A DNA stretch of 64,000 nucleotides from Phocaeicola oris (GTDB taxonomy: Bacteria > Bacteroidota > Bacteroidia > Bacteroidales > Bacteroidaceae), in the NCBI RefSeq assembly GCF_021295095.1, contig NZ_JAJLQX010000014.1, forward strand, positions 17,090 to 81,089. Reading direction: 5' to 3'. Each line of letters starts with the position of its first letter. Within the stretch, counting starts at the first letter, position 1. The translations under genes and the position numbers were made by a program. Shown in pieces: positions 1 through 9,424 of the stretch. The notes under the pieces are model-generated. The model did no database searches. It was not told where the DNA came from and saw nothing but the letters and a program-made list of their open reading frames with translations.

Positions 1-27
1 ATTAATAACAAATTTAAATTATAGATT

Positions 28-441
28 ATGAATGGGATTGTTGTATCTTTGAATCTCTTTATTATTTTTGGAACATTTTATTTAATAATCGAGCTTTTTG
101 CTCGTCGTGGTGAACGGAAAATGCTTATCAGTAAGTTGTCGGAACTCTCTCCTGAGGATGCTAAGAAAATAGAAACTCCCTATTGGGGTGTTCGATTTGG
201 AAAAGCTTTGGAATCAACTAAACGCAATTCGGCTTTTCGCTGGGGAATGGCCTTTTTAGGAATAGGACTCGGATTATTTATTGGTTTTTATCTGAATTAC
301 TATTATGACCCAGAGGATTATGAAACGAGGTCTGTTATTTACATGGCGTGTATGTGTGTGTTCGGTGGATTAGCTTTAATTTTGTCCTATTTCATTGAAA
401 GGAAGTTAGAGATGAAAGAAACTGATAAAAAAGAAAATTAA
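28..441 (+). CDS. Small membrane protein upstream of ECF sigma factor
   Basis: The product is 137 residues with three hydrophobic stretches: about residues 3-24, 72-92 and 103-121. A basic segment follows the first (RRGERK), and the tail is charged and rich in Lys and Glu. It resembles the small DUF6249-type membrane proteins found beside sigma factors in Bacteroidota, but I cannot confirm the family. It ends 3 nt before the sigma factor start, so the two are very likely co-transcribed. A role as inner-membrane partner or anti-sigma component is inference from position only. The gene may be preceded by others outside the window. Confidence 0.7.
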   Translation: MNGIVVSLNLFIIFGTFYLIIELFARRGERKMLISKLSELSPEDAKKIETPYWGVRFGKALESTKRNSAFRWGMAFLGIGLGLFIGFYLNYYYDPEDYETRSVIYMACMCVFGGLALILSYFIERKLEMKETDKKEN

Positions 442-444
442 TCA

Positions 445-1020
445 ATGAAAGTTGACGAACAGCAACTAATTAATCGCATCCTCGGTGGTCATACCGAGGA
501 TTACGCATATTTCCTTGATACCTATTCACGTGAAGTGTTCGCATTTGTAATGCGAATCGTGATACAGCAGGAAGATGCCGAAGAATTGACTCAGGATGCG
601 TTCGTCAAAGCTTTTAATCACCTTGACTCTTTCGCCGGACAGTCGGCCTTTTCCACTTGGATTTGTCGTATAGCGTACAACTGTGCCATAAACTTCCTTC
701 GGAGAAAACAGAAAAATCTGTTCAGTTACGATGAAGATGAAAAATGGCTTAATACTATTTCTGACAATTTGGTGGATGAAGCATTATTTACAGACAATGA
801 TGAGCGTATCGCTTTGCTGGAGGCTGCAATCGATAAGCTCCCTCCGGATGATAAAACACTCGTTACCTTATTTTATTATAAAGGTCGTTCGTTTAAAGAG
901 ATAGCTTATATTATGGGAATACCTTATGATGAAGTCGATAAAGTTGCAAACAAATTAGGAACACGCTTGTGTCGGATAAGGAAAAAATTATATGTACAGA
1001 TTAAAGAGATGGAACGATAA
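445..1020 (+). CDS. RNA polymerase sigma factor, sigma-70/ECF family
   Basis: The 191-residue product has region 2 at about residues 20-90, with AEELTQDAFVKAF and the core-binding/-10 recognition stretch STWICRIAYNCAINFLRRK. Region 4 lies at about 125-185 (IDKLPPDDKTLVTLFYYKGRSF, then a helix-turn-helix). This is the normal ECF layout and length. Its stop overlaps the start of the next gene by one base (TAATG), and the membrane protein before it ends 3 nt upstream. That makes a compact three-gene cluster with a membrane protein on each side. The regulon is unknown. Identity as a sigma factor is firm; the anti-sigma pairing is inferred. Confidence 0.93.
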   Translation: MKVDEQQLINRILGGHTEDYAYFLDTYSREVFAFVMRIVIQQEDAEELTQDAFVKAFNHLDSFAGQSAFSTWICRIAYNCAINFLRRKQKNLFSYDEDEKWLNTISDNLVDEALFTDNDERIALLEAAIDKLPPDDKTLVTLFYYKGRSFKEIAYIMGIPYDEVDKVANKLGTRLCRIRKKLYVQIKEMER

Positions 1021-1418
1021 TGGAGAATAAGTATACAGAACAACCAATAAGGCAGTTTCGTGATCATGATATTGGATTGCGAAAAGCGTTGGAGCATGGC
1101 ATGGAAAATGATACTGCGAAATATCCTACGAATCTGCCGTACTTTACTCTTCAACGCATAAAAGAAGAACGTAACGCAGCTGCTAAGCGTGCAGGGAGAT
1201 GGGATGCTGTATTGGCAGGATTGGTTGTTATAATCGGATTAATTGCCATAGTTGTATTCTGTGGACCGGCATTGGTAAGCATGATAAAGGATATGCGGCA
1301 AGATATATTGTCTGAAGGAAGTAAGTCTTTTAATGGGGTGTTTTTCATTCTGACCGGCATCTGTTTTTGTTTCCTCTTCGGACTGAATGAATTCCTTAGA
1401 AGGCATTTCTATAAATAA
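1020..1418 (+). CDS. Membrane protein translationally coupled to the sigma factor (possible anti-sigma)
   Basis: The 132-residue product has a soluble N-terminal part of about 58 residues (helical, charged) and two transmembrane segments at about 61-85 and 107-124. The start ATG overlaps the sigma factor stop by one base, a typical sign of translational coupling. The cytosolic head followed by membrane segments suits a membrane-held anti-sigma factor. No zinc-binding ZAS motif (HxxxCxxC) is visible, so that label is inference. I do not recognise the family. Confidence 0.75.
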   Translation: MENKYTEQPIRQFRDHDIGLRKALEHGMENDTAKYPTNLPYFTLQRIKEERNAAAKRAGRWDAVLAGLVVIIGLIAIVVFCGPALVSMIKDMRQDILSEGSKSFNGVFFILTGICFCFLFGLNEFLRRHFYK

Positions 1419-1780
1419 TTCTTTAGACAGAGATGTGTATGAAACATAAACAATGATATGGATTCAATGAGTTACAAGTATCTATCAATTGGATAACGGG
1501 TTCAGGTTGTTATACCATCAAAAGAACCCTAAAAGTGATACGTATAAACAAGTCGGCTCATCTATATGAGCTGGCAAATACTTCTGATGAATCAGGAAAC
1601 CAAACCTATCCGCATCTCTTCCCACACTTCTATGTATCGTAGCAGCAGCTTATATGGTTGTGTTCTGATTAGTTTTATAAAACTCTCTATAATTAAGTTA
1701 AAACCCGATTCTATTTAGCTTAATAGATTGCATTTCTTTCTCTTTTTCTATAATTTTACCCGAAAAATATAGGTGATAGC
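1419..1780. other. Intergenic region, no gene seen
   Basis: These 362 bp separate the sigma cluster from the NUDIX gene. No ORF with supporting features is visible on either strand. The middle holds a short copy of the 22-bp modular repeat (1533-1598), described separately. The last 100 bp are AT-rich and presumably contain the NUDIX promoter, but I could not pick out a clean TTTG/TAnnTTTG pair. Confidence 0.6.
1533..1598. repeat. 22-bp modular repeat, locus 1 (3 modules)
   Basis: Three consecutive 22-bp modules lie at 1533-1554, 1555-1576 and 1577-1598. The first carries the family head AAGTGATACGTAT. The second contains the inverted repeat GCTCA-TCTATA-TGAGC. The third contains CTTCTGATGAAT, which recurs at the same module positions in the loci near 34.06 and 52.56 kb. 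Confidence 0.6.
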
Positions 1781-2314
1781 ATGCATCCTTTAGAGCTATT
1801 CAAATACTGTCCGGAATGCGGTTCTTCTCATTTTGAAGTACATAATGGCAAATCAAAAAGATGTGCCAATTGTGGCTTTACATATTATTTTAATCCGAGT
1901 TCTGCTACCGTAGCCTTTATATTTAACGATAAAGAGGAGCTTTTAGTGTGTCGGCGCGGGAAAGAACCGGCAAAAGGAACTCTTGACTTGTCCGGAGGTT
2001 TTATTGATATAGATGAAACGGGAGAAGAGGGAGTAGTTCGTGAAGTGAAGGAAGAAACCGGATTGGATGTGGTTGAGGCATCTTATCTATTTTCATATCC
2101 GAACCGCTATTTGTACTCAGGCTTTTTGGTTCATACGCTTGATATGTTCTTTCTTTGCAAGGTGAGTAAAGCAGAACATGTAGAAGCCATGGATGATGTT
2201 GCTGATTCTTTTTGGCTGCCACTTGATAAAATTCGGGTGGAAGATTTTGGTTTAGAATCGGTCAGAAAAGGTTTATCACGATTTTTAAAGGAATACAAGA
2301 AAAATCTTAAATAA
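1781..2314 (+). CDS. NUDIX hydrolase with N-terminal zinc ribbon
   Basis: The 177-residue protein begins with a zinc ribbon (CPECG at about 10-14, CANCGF at about 29-34). A NUDIX fold follows with a complete box, GGFIDIDETGEEGVV then REVKEETGL, at about residues 70-94; the glutamates of REVKEE bind the catalytic metal. Family members cleave nucleoside diphosphates linked to another group. A zinc ribbon plus NUDIX is the layout of NudC/NADH pyrophosphatase relatives, but the NudC C-terminal signature is not evident, so the substrate is left open. It ends 10 nt before the TPR gene and may be co-transcribed with it. Confidence 0.9.
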   Translation: MHPLELFKYCPECGSSHFEVHNGKSKRCANCGFTYYFNPSSATVAFIFNDKEELLVCRRGKEPAKGTLDLSGGFIDIDETGEEGVVREVKEETGLDVVEASYLFSYPNRYLYSGFLVHTLDMFFLCKVSKAEHVEAMDDVADSFWLPLDKIRVEDFGLESVRKGLSRFLKEYKKNLK

Positions 2315-2324
2315 CCAATATAAT

Positions 2325-5213
2325 ATGAGAAAAAAAATTATCGGCTTCATATTGGCTGCTTGTCTTACTGTTCCGGTCTTTGCTCAGACAGATCTCGGAG
2401 GTGAGAATAGCTTCCAGCTGTTATTAAGAGAATATCGGTTGGGTACGCGGAATAGTGTAGCGGCTTGGGAAAAATATTTAGATCGTTATCCCGACTCCCG
2501 TCATGCTAATGAAGTACGTGCATATATAGGATCTACTTATTATAATATGGGAAAGTATCAAGAAGCGATAGCCGAATTAAAGAGTTGTGACATAGAAGCT
2601 TTGGCTGAAGAACAGCGTGATGAATCAATTATGCAACTTGCGAATGCTTATCTAAAAGAAGGTCATGTTCAGGATGCCAAGATTTGGTATACCATGTTGC
2701 AAGAAATTAGCTCAAAGCATCAGGATGATGCCACATATAATCTGGCTTACATTGCATACAATGAAAAGAATTATGATAAGGCTCTGAAAGGATTTCAACA
2801 GATACAAAAAACAAAGAGCTACCATGAAATAATACCTTATTATATAGGGCAGGTTCTGTTGGAGAAAGGAGATTACGCTCAAGCTCAATCGACAGCGGTC
2901 AACTATTTGCAGAACCATGCAGGTCAGAAAGATGAAGTTGAAATGAAGCGCATTTTGGGCGAGTCATACTTCGGACAAAATCAGTATCAGAAAGCTATTC
3001 CTTTGTTGGAGAAATATATGTTAAGTACGGATAATCCGCTTCGTAAGGCGTTATACGATTTGGGAATAAGTTATTTTTATACCGGAGCTAATTCAAAAGC
3101 AGCTTCTACATTGGGTGCTGTCACCCATGTGGATGATGCACTTACGCAGAATGCTTATATGAATATGGGATTAGCTTATTTGAACTTGAAAGAACGTAAT
3201 CAGGCTCGTATGGCTTTTGAGCAAGCGTCTATAAAAAATTATGACCAGAATGTAAAAGAGCAGGCTTTATATAATTATGCCCTTAATATCCATGAGACTT
3301 CTTATTCTCCGTTTGCTGAGTCAGTGATCGTATTCGAACGTTTTCTGAATGAGTACCCGAATTCCCGGTATGCTGATAAAGTACGCGATTATCTAATAGA
3401 AATATATATGAATACCAAGAGTTATGACGCAGCATTGAATTCTATTGCAAAAATTAAACAACCGGGGGTGATGATTTTAGAAGCAAAGCAAAAATTGTTG
3501 TTTCAAAAGGGTACTCAATTGTTTGCAAATTCCGATTTTAATGATGCCATTCATTATTTTGATCAATCTCTCAGTCTTGGACAATATAATCAAGGAACTA
3601 AAGCGGATGCCTATTATTGGAAAGGAGAGTCGAATTACCGTTTGGAGAATTATACTCAGGCACGGAATGATTTTCAAAATTATCTAAGTAATGCTACAGA
3701 TAAGAGCAGTGATGAGTATGGGCTTGCCTTATATAACATAGGATATACACAGTTCAAGCAGAAGAATTATTTAAATGCATTGGATTGGTTTACTCAATAT
3801 GTTTCTCGTGGAGCGAAGAATGATAAAACGGTCCAAGCCGATGCTTATAATAGGATAGGAGATTGTAATTTCTATAATCGTCGATTCGAGACAGCTCGTC
3901 AGAATTACGACAGAGCAAGTGATATTGACCCATCATTAGGCGATTATTCCATATATCAGGAGGCATTTGTTCAAGGTTTGCAACGGAACTACCAACAGAA
4001 GATTCAGTCTTTGAACCGTCTGTTGAAAAATTATCCGGAGAGCCAGTACGTAGATGATGCATTGTATGAACAAGGTAGAGCATTTGTTCAGTTGGAAGAT
4101 AATAAAAATGCGATTGATAGGTATCAGTTGTTGGCAAATAAGTTTCCGGACAGTAATCTGGCAGTCAGAGCAGCGAATGAGATAGGTTTGCTATATTATC
4201 AGGACGATAAGTATAATGAGGCTATTCAGGCATATAAGAATGTTATTTCAAAATATCCGGGTAGTGAAGAAGCTCGTTTGGCACAGCGTGATTTGAAATC
4301 TATCTATATTGATTTGAATAAAGTTGATGAGTATGCGCAGTATGCTTCTACTATTCCGGGGGGAGTAAATTTCGATATGAACGAACATGATTCCCTGACT
4401 TATGTAGCTGCCGAGCGCATGTACATGTCGGGTAGTACAAGTGAGGCAAAGGAGAGCTTCATCCGTTATTTGCAGACATTCCCGAGCGGAACTTTCAACT
4501 TAAATGCTAATTATTATCTTGGTCTTATTGATTATAATCAAAAAGATTACAGCAGTGCGTCCGAGCATTTTGATAAAGTACTGACTTATCCGAATAATAA
4601 ATTCTTGGAAGATGCTATGCTGATGAACAGTGAGATAGCTTATAATGCGAAAAACTATGAGAAAGCACTTGATATTTATAAGCAATTGAAAGATAAAGCA
4701 ACTACTGCAGAACATAGACAGAATGCTATGCTTGGAACTTTAAGAAGTGCTTCTATGTTAGCGAATAATGAAGAAACGATTTTAGCTGCTTCGGATATAT
4801 TGGGTGATGCTAAAGTCTCACCAGATGTAGCTAACGAAGCATATTATAATCGTGCAAAAGCATACGTCTCTACGGAAATGGTTGAAAGGGCTTTAGCCGA
4901 TTGGAAAAAGCTTTCAAAAGATACCCGTAATATATATGGCGCAGAGGCTAAATACCGCTTAGCTCAGGCATATTTTGACACGGGTAATACTTCGGAAGCA
5001 GAGAAAATAGTACTTGAATATATTAAGGAAAGTACTCCTCATGCATATTGGTTGGCAAGGAGTTTTGTACTTCTATCCGATGTGTATATGAAAATAGGTA
5101 AAGAACTGGATGCTAAACAGTATTTGCTGTCATTGCAGCAGAACTATAAAGAGAATGATGATATTCAGGAAATGATAAAAAGCCGATTAAAAAAAATGGA
5201 CAACAAAAAGTAA
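2325..5213 (+). CDS. Exported tetratricopeptide-repeat protein (962 aa)
   Basis: An N-terminal signal peptide (MRKKIIGFILAACLTVPVFAQ) indicates export. The rest is almost wholly TPR-like helical pairs, with recurring patterns such as YNMGKYQEAIAELK, YYQDDKYNEAIQAYKNV and YPGSEEARLA spread over residues 60-950. Such solenoids are protein-interaction scaffolds in the periplasm or at the inner face of the outer membrane. The next gene, 12 nt downstream, encodes an outer-membrane barrel, so the two probably form one operon and may act together. No catalytic domain is seen. Confidence 0.9.
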   Translation: MRKKIIGFILAACLTVPVFAQTDLGGENSFQLLLREYRLGTRNSVAAWEKYLDRYPDSRHANEVRAYIGSTYYNMGKYQEAIAELKSCDIEALAEEQRDESIMQLANAYLKEGHVQDAKIWYTMLQEISSKHQDDATYNLAYIAYNEKNYDKALKGFQQIQKTKSYHEIIPYYIGQVLLEKGDYAQAQSTAVNYLQNHAGQKDEVEMKRILGESYFGQNQYQKAIPLLEKYMLSTDNPLRKALYDLGISYFYTGANSKAASTLGAVTHVDDALTQNAYMNMGLAYLNLKERNQARMAFEQASIKNYDQNVKEQALYNYALNIHETSYSPFAESVIVFERFLNEYPNSRYADKVRDYLIEIYMNTKSYDAALNSIAKIKQPGVMILEAKQKLLFQKGTQLFANSDFNDAIHYFDQSLSLGQYNQGTKADAYYWKGESNYRLENYTQARNDFQNYLSNATDKSSDEYGLALYNIGYTQFKQKNYLNALDWFTQYVSRGAKNDKTVQADAYNRIGDCNFYNRRFETARQNYDRASDIDPSLGDYSIYQEAFVQGLQRNYQQKIQSLNRLLKNYPESQYVDDALYEQGRAFVQLEDNKNAIDRYQLLANKFPDSNLAVRAANEIGLLYYQDDKYNEAIQAYKNVISKYPGSEEARLAQRDLKSIYIDLNKVDEYAQYASTIPGGVNFDMNEHDSLTYVAAERMYMSGSTSEAKESFIRYLQTFPSGTFNLNANYYLGLIDYNQKDYSSASEHFDKVLTYPNNKFLEDAMLMNSEIAYNAKNYEKALDIYKQLKDKATTAEHRQNAMLGTLRSASMLANNEETILAASDILGDAKVSPDVANEAYYNRAKAYVSTEMVERALADWKKLSKDTRNIYGAEAKYRLAQAYFDTGNTSEAEKIVLEYIKESTPHAYWLARSFVLLSDVYMKIGKELDAKQYLLSLQQNYKENDDIQEMIKSRLKKMDNKK

Positions 5214-5225
5214 AACTATATAGAC

Positions 5226-6956
5226 ATGAAGAAACTGATAATAATTATATTAGGATTACTTCCTTTGACGACCATATATGCGCAGACTGATTCGACTTTG
5301 AACAGAACGATTGTTGTGGAAAACGAATATAATCCAACTGTTATAGATGCATCAAAGGTAAACGTACTTCCAAAAGTGGAAGAGCCTACGGTAGCGAAAA
5401 AAACGGTAGAATATGCTACGACATCACGTAAAATCATTGGTTGGACAAAGGAGTCAATGATTCCCATAGAGCGCGACATGATGAAGGAAAAGGCTTCCCG
5501 TGGATATCTGAATGCAGGCTACGGAAACTATGGCAATGCGTTGTTAGATGCAGGTTATCTTTGGGATATAACCAATGTCGATCGATTGAAGGTAGATTTT
5601 CTGCTCAACGGAATGAATGGGAATATTTATTGTCCAATGCATAAAAGATCTGATGATTGGAATTCCAGATGGTATGATACCAAAGTGAAAGTTTTTTATA
5701 ACCATGTCTTTAAACCGGTAACTTTAAATATCGGCGGAAGTTATATGTCGCAGGTGTATAATTATCTGGGTATTGACTCTGCCAATTCTTTAGCTTGGGT
5801 GGGTGAGAACAAGCATCAGCATAATACTGTAGGTGATGTTTTTGTTAGTATTGCTTCATGCGATAAAGATTTACCGTTTCAGTACAAATTGCAAACCGGA
5901 TTCTTGTATTTTAGTCAGAAGTATAGCACATTCGGTTCCGGTAATTTTGATACGGGCTTTTATGTTATTAATGAAGAATCTTCTAATAATCACGCTAATT
6001 ATAAGCCCGATAAGGATATAGAGAAGAAGATCCACACAGAAGGTGAAATATGGACAGGCTTGAAAGAAGAACAGTATCTGGGGCTTGCTTTCGGAATGGA
6101 TAATATGATATATAGTCCATCACGTATGCCGAATTACACTTCTATTTTGTTGAATCCGTATTATACGATTGAAGGTGATGTGTATCGGGCTCATCTTGGC
6201 GCACATATCGACTGGTTGTCAGGGGATAATGGTGGGGTGGATTTTGCTCCGAATGTAAAAGCAGAGTATATATTTCAAAATAGTTATATATTATATGTGA
6301 ATATTGATGGCGGACGTCAGTTGAATGACTATGGTTTTGTAAATGGCATTTCCCGATATTGGAAAATGGATGAATTCTTAAAACCATCTTATACTCAAGT
6401 TGATGCAAAGATAGGATTTCGTGCCTCTCCCATGAGCGGTTTATGGTTTAATGTTTACGGGGGCTACCGGATGGTGAGTAATGATATCTACAGCTTGTCA
6501 ACACTTAAATTCAATGAGCCAAATAAAGGTTATTATACGGTATCATTTGTACAAAGCAAATCAAAAGTTTCATATTTTGGAGCAGAATTGAGATATAGCT
6601 ATAAAGATTTATTTGAAATTGGTATCAATGGTCTTTATCAAGGTTGGAAGACGAATGGTTTATTTGAGTATACAGATGATGTTTTGCTATATTATGCTCC
6701 AAAGTTTAAAATGGATATCTATGCAAAGGGGAAAGTTTATGCAGGGCTAAACATTGATGGAGGATTAAAATATATCAAGCGGTATAGTAATCAGTTGAAT
6801 GATGTAAATGATCTCCATGTAGGAGCTAATTATGAAATCCTTAAAAACATCTCTGTTTTCGGTCAGGTACATAATTTATTAAATAAGGAGTATGGTATTC
6901 TTGGTTATCCACAAGAGAAACTGAATTTCCTTGCGGGAATTAAACTCCGTTTTTAG
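5226..6956 (+). CDS. Outer-membrane beta-barrel protein (TonB-dependent receptor-like, no plug seen)
   Basis: The 576-residue protein has a signal peptide (MKKLIIIILGLLPLTTIYAQ). An acidic N-terminal stretch (VENEYNPTVIDASKVNVLP) is followed by many alternating amphipathic beta-strands with aromatic girdles. It ends in LNFLAGIKLRF, a C-terminal Phe after a beta-signal as in outer-membrane barrels. C-terminal strands including VFGQVHNLLNKEYGI resemble the last strands of TonB-dependent receptors, but the length is short and I see no plug domain. It follows the TPR gene by 12 nt, so a partnership at the outer membrane is likely. Function unknown. Confidence 0.82.
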   Translation: MKKLIIIILGLLPLTTIYAQTDSTLNRTIVVENEYNPTVIDASKVNVLPKVEEPTVAKKTVEYATTSRKIIGWTKESMIPIERDMMKEKASRGYLNAGYGNYGNALLDAGYLWDITNVDRLKVDFLLNGMNGNIYCPMHKRSDDWNSRWYDTKVKVFYNHVFKPVTLNIGGSYMSQVYNYLGIDSANSLAWVGENKHQHNTVGDVFVSIASCDKDLPFQYKLQTGFLYFSQKYSTFGSGNFDTGFYVINEESSNNHANYKPDKDIEKKIHTEGEIWTGLKEEQYLGLAFGMDNMIYSPSRMPNYTSILLNPYYTIEGDVYRAHLGAHIDWLSGDNGGVDFAPNVKAEYIFQNSYILYVNIDGGRQLNDYGFVNGISRYWKMDEFLKPSYTQVDAKIGFRASPMSGLWFNVYGGYRMVSNDIYSLSTLKFNEPNKGYYTVSFVQSKSKVSYFGAELRYSYKDLFEIGINGLYQGWKTNGLFEYTDDVLLYYAPKFKMDIYAKGKVYAGLNIDGGLKYIKRYSNQLNDVNDLHVGANYEILKNISVFGQVHNLLNKEYGILGYPQEKLNFLAGIKLRF

Positions 6957-6998
6957 TAAAAAAATGCTAAAAAGCCGATTTTAAATAAAAAAAAGTAG

Positions 6999-7028
6999 AA
7001 ACATACCTATATATTAGGTATGTTTTTT
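6999..7028 (+). terminator. Rho-independent terminator after the TPR/barrel operon
   Basis: A perfect 10-bp stem (AAACATACCT at 6999-7008, AGGTATGTTT at 7016-7025) with a 7-nt loop runs into a T-rich tract. It lies between the barrel gene and topA. Confidence 0.85.
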
Positions 7029-7037
7029 CTTTTTTTC

Positions 7038-7045
7038 TACTTTTG
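7038..7045 (+). promoter_or_regulatory. Putative topA promoter, -7 box TACTTTTG
   Basis: The motif matches the Bacteroidota -7 consensus TAnnTTTG and lies 30 nt before the topA ATG, just after the upstream terminator. No good -33 TTTG is seen at 19-21 bp. Confidence 0.5.
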
Positions 7046-7075
7046 CCGAGAATTTAAATTGGCGAATTATATATC

Positions 7076-9424
7076 ATGATAAAAAATTTAGTTATAGTTG
7101 AGTCTCCTGCAAAAGCTAAAACAATTGGAAAGTTCTTAGGAAATGATTACAAGGTAATGTCCAGCTACGGTCATATTCGTGACTTAAAGAAAAAAGCATT
7201 CAGCATAGACGTGGACGATAATTTCAAACCTTCGTATGAAGTTCCGGTAGAGAAAAAAGAGTTAGTTGAACAGTTGAAGAAAACTGCCGAACAAGCAGAA
7301 ACTGTATGGTTAGCTTCCGATGAGGATCGTGAAGGAGAAGCTATATCTTGGCATTTGTTTATAGTATTGAAATTGGATCCGAAAAGAACAAAACGAATTG
7401 TTTTCCACGAGATTACAAAGAACGCAATTCTTGAAGCAATAAAACATCCTAGGGAGATTGATACTAATCTTGTGAATGCACAACAAGCTCGTCGTGTACT
7501 CGACCGTATTGTTGGTTTTGAACTGTCTCCCGTTTTATGGAAAAGAGTGAAACCCGCATTATCAGCTGGACGCGTTCAGTCTGTAGCTGTTCGTCTTATT
7601 GTAGAACGCGAGCGTGAGATAAATGCATATACGATTCAATCAGCTTATAAGGTTACAGCCCAGTTCTTTGTACTTGATGCAGACGGAAAGAAAGTAACAA
7701 TAAATGCGGAATTAAATAAGCGTTTTGAAAACAAAAAAGACGCAGAGACATTCTTGAACGATTGTGCTAATGCCCAATTTAAAATTGAGGATATTACAAA
7801 AAAGCCGGTTAAGAGAAGTCCGGCTTCACCTTTTACGACATCCACTTTACAACAAGAAGCAGCTCGGAAGTTAGGATTCTCTGTTTCTCGGACGATGACC
7901 ATTGCGCAACATCTGTATGAAAGCGGTTTTATTACTTACATGCGTACCGATTCTGTTAATCTTTCTTCTTTAGCATTAGGCACATGTAAAAAAGAGATTA
8001 TTAAATTGGTTGGTGAAAAATATGTAAAGACTCGTCAATATACCACACATTCCAAAGGGGCACAAGAAGCTCATGAAGCTATCCGACCAACCTTTGTTTC
8101 CAATGAAACAATTGAAGGAACCGTTCAGGAAAAGAAACTTTATGACTTGATTTGGAAGCGAACCATTGCATCCCAGATGGCTGATGCAAAGATGGAAGAT
8201 ACAATAGCCACGATAGGTATCGGTGGGAAAGAAGAAAAATTCATTGCAACCGGTAGTATAGTTATCTTCGATGGGTTCCTTCGTGTTTATCGTGAATCAT
8301 TTGACGATGAAATAGAACAAGATACAGAAGCTAAACTACCACCATTAACTATTGGAGAAGATCTTGTACAGAAGTCTGTTACAGCAGCACAGCGTTTTAC
8401 ACAGCATCCTCCTAGATACACGGAAGCTAGTTTGGTGCGTAAACTCGAGGAATTGGGCATTGGGCGTCCTTCAACCTATGCACCTACTATATCAACAATA
8501 CAGCAACGGAGTTATGTTCAGAAAAGCAATATTGATGGTACAGAACGTTCTTATAATATCTTGGAACTGAAGAAAGGTCAGATTTCTGATATGGATAAAA
8601 CAGAAATTACCGGAACGGAAAAGGGAAAGTTATTGCCAACAGATATTGGCATAGTTGTCAATGACTTCTTGATGACTAATTTCCCAGAGATTATGGATTA
8701 TAATTTTACAGCGAATGTAGAGCAAGACTTTGATAAGATTGCTGCAGGTAAGGCAGAATGGACTAAATTGATGAATAATTTTTATAAGAGTTTTCATCCA
8801 TTAGTTGATAAGTCAATCAATACAAAAGGAGAGCATAAGGTAGGTGAACGTATGTTAGGCAATGATCCGAAAACAGAAAAACCTGTTTATGTAAAGATTG
8901 GCAAATTTGGTCCTGTATTACAATTGGGGACTGTTGAAGATAAAGAAAAACCAACGTTTGCTCCATTACCAAAAGGTATATCAATGGATACAGTAACTTT
9001 GGAAATGGCATTGGATGCATTCAAGTTACCAAGACTATTAGGTCAGCAGGACGGTAAGGATCTTATTGTTGGTATAGGACGTTTCGGGCCATTTGTTCGC
9101 TTGGGGAATACTTTCGTTTCTGTTCCGGAGACAATAGATCCGATGGATATCACCATGGAGGAAGGATTAGCGCTGCTGCAAGCTAAAAAGGAAGCCGCAG
9201 TAAAAAAACAAATAAAGATATTTGCAGAAGAGCCTGATTTACAGATCCTCAATGGACGTTTTGGACCGTATATTTCATATAAGAAAGAGAATTACAAGAT
9301 TCCTAAAAATATGAATCCGGTTAATCTGACGTTAGAAGATTGCCACCATATTATAGAAACTCCTAAAAAAGCAAAGTCAATTCGTTCTTCTCAAAAAAGG
9401 AAGGCAACTGCTAAGAAGAAATGA
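7076..9424 (+). CDS. topA: DNA topoisomerase I (type IA)
   Basis: The 782-residue enzyme relaxes negative supercoils by single-strand passage. The Toprim domain is at the N-terminus (LVIVESPAKAKTIGKFLG, and ASDEDREGEAISWH at about residues 80-93, with the acidic DxD/E metal site). The active-site region FITYMRTDS places the catalytic tyrosine at residue 288. After the core come C-terminal repeats of the type IGKFGPVLQLG / IGRFGPFVRLG / NGRFGPYISY instead of Cys4 zinc fingers, as in many Bacteroidota enzymes. A basic Lys-rich tail ends the protein. Its stop overlaps the aroK start as ATGA, so aroK is probably translationally coupled. Confidence 0.97.
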   Translation: MIKNLVIVESPAKAKTIGKFLGNDYKVMSSYGHIRDLKKKAFSIDVDDNFKPSYEVPVEKKELVEQLKKTAEQAETVWLASDEDREGEAISWHLFIVLKLDPKRTKRIVFHEITKNAILEAIKHPREIDTNLVNAQQARRVLDRIVGFELSPVLWKRVKPALSAGRVQSVAVRLIVEREREINAYTIQSAYKVTAQFFVLDADGKKVTINAELNKRFENKKDAETFLNDCANAQFKIEDITKKPVKRSPASPFTTSTLQQEAARKLGFSVSRTMTIAQHLYESGFITYMRTDSVNLSSLALGTCKKEIIKLVGEKYVKTRQYTTHSKGAQEAHEAIRPTFVSNETIEGTVQEKKLYDLIWKRTIASQMADAKMEDTIATIGIGGKEEKFIATGSIVIFDGFLRVYRESFDDEIEQDTEAKLPPLTIGEDLVQKSVTAAQRFTQHPPRYTEASLVRKLEELGIGRPSTYAPTISTIQQRSYVQKSNIDGTERSYNILELKKGQISDMDKTEITGTEKGKLLPTDIGIVVNDFLMTNFPEIMDYNFTANVEQDFDKIAAGKAEWTKLMNNFYKSFHPLVDKSINTKGEHKVGERMLGNDPKTEKPVYVKIGKFGPVLQLGTVEDKEKPTFAPLPKGISMDTVTLEMALDAFKLPRLLGQQDGKDLIVGIGRFGPFVRLGNTFVSVPETIDPMDITMEEGLALLQAKKEAAVKKQIKIFAEEPDLQILNGRFGPYISYKKENYKIPKNMNPVNLTLEDCHHIIETPKKAKSIRSSQKRKATAKKK

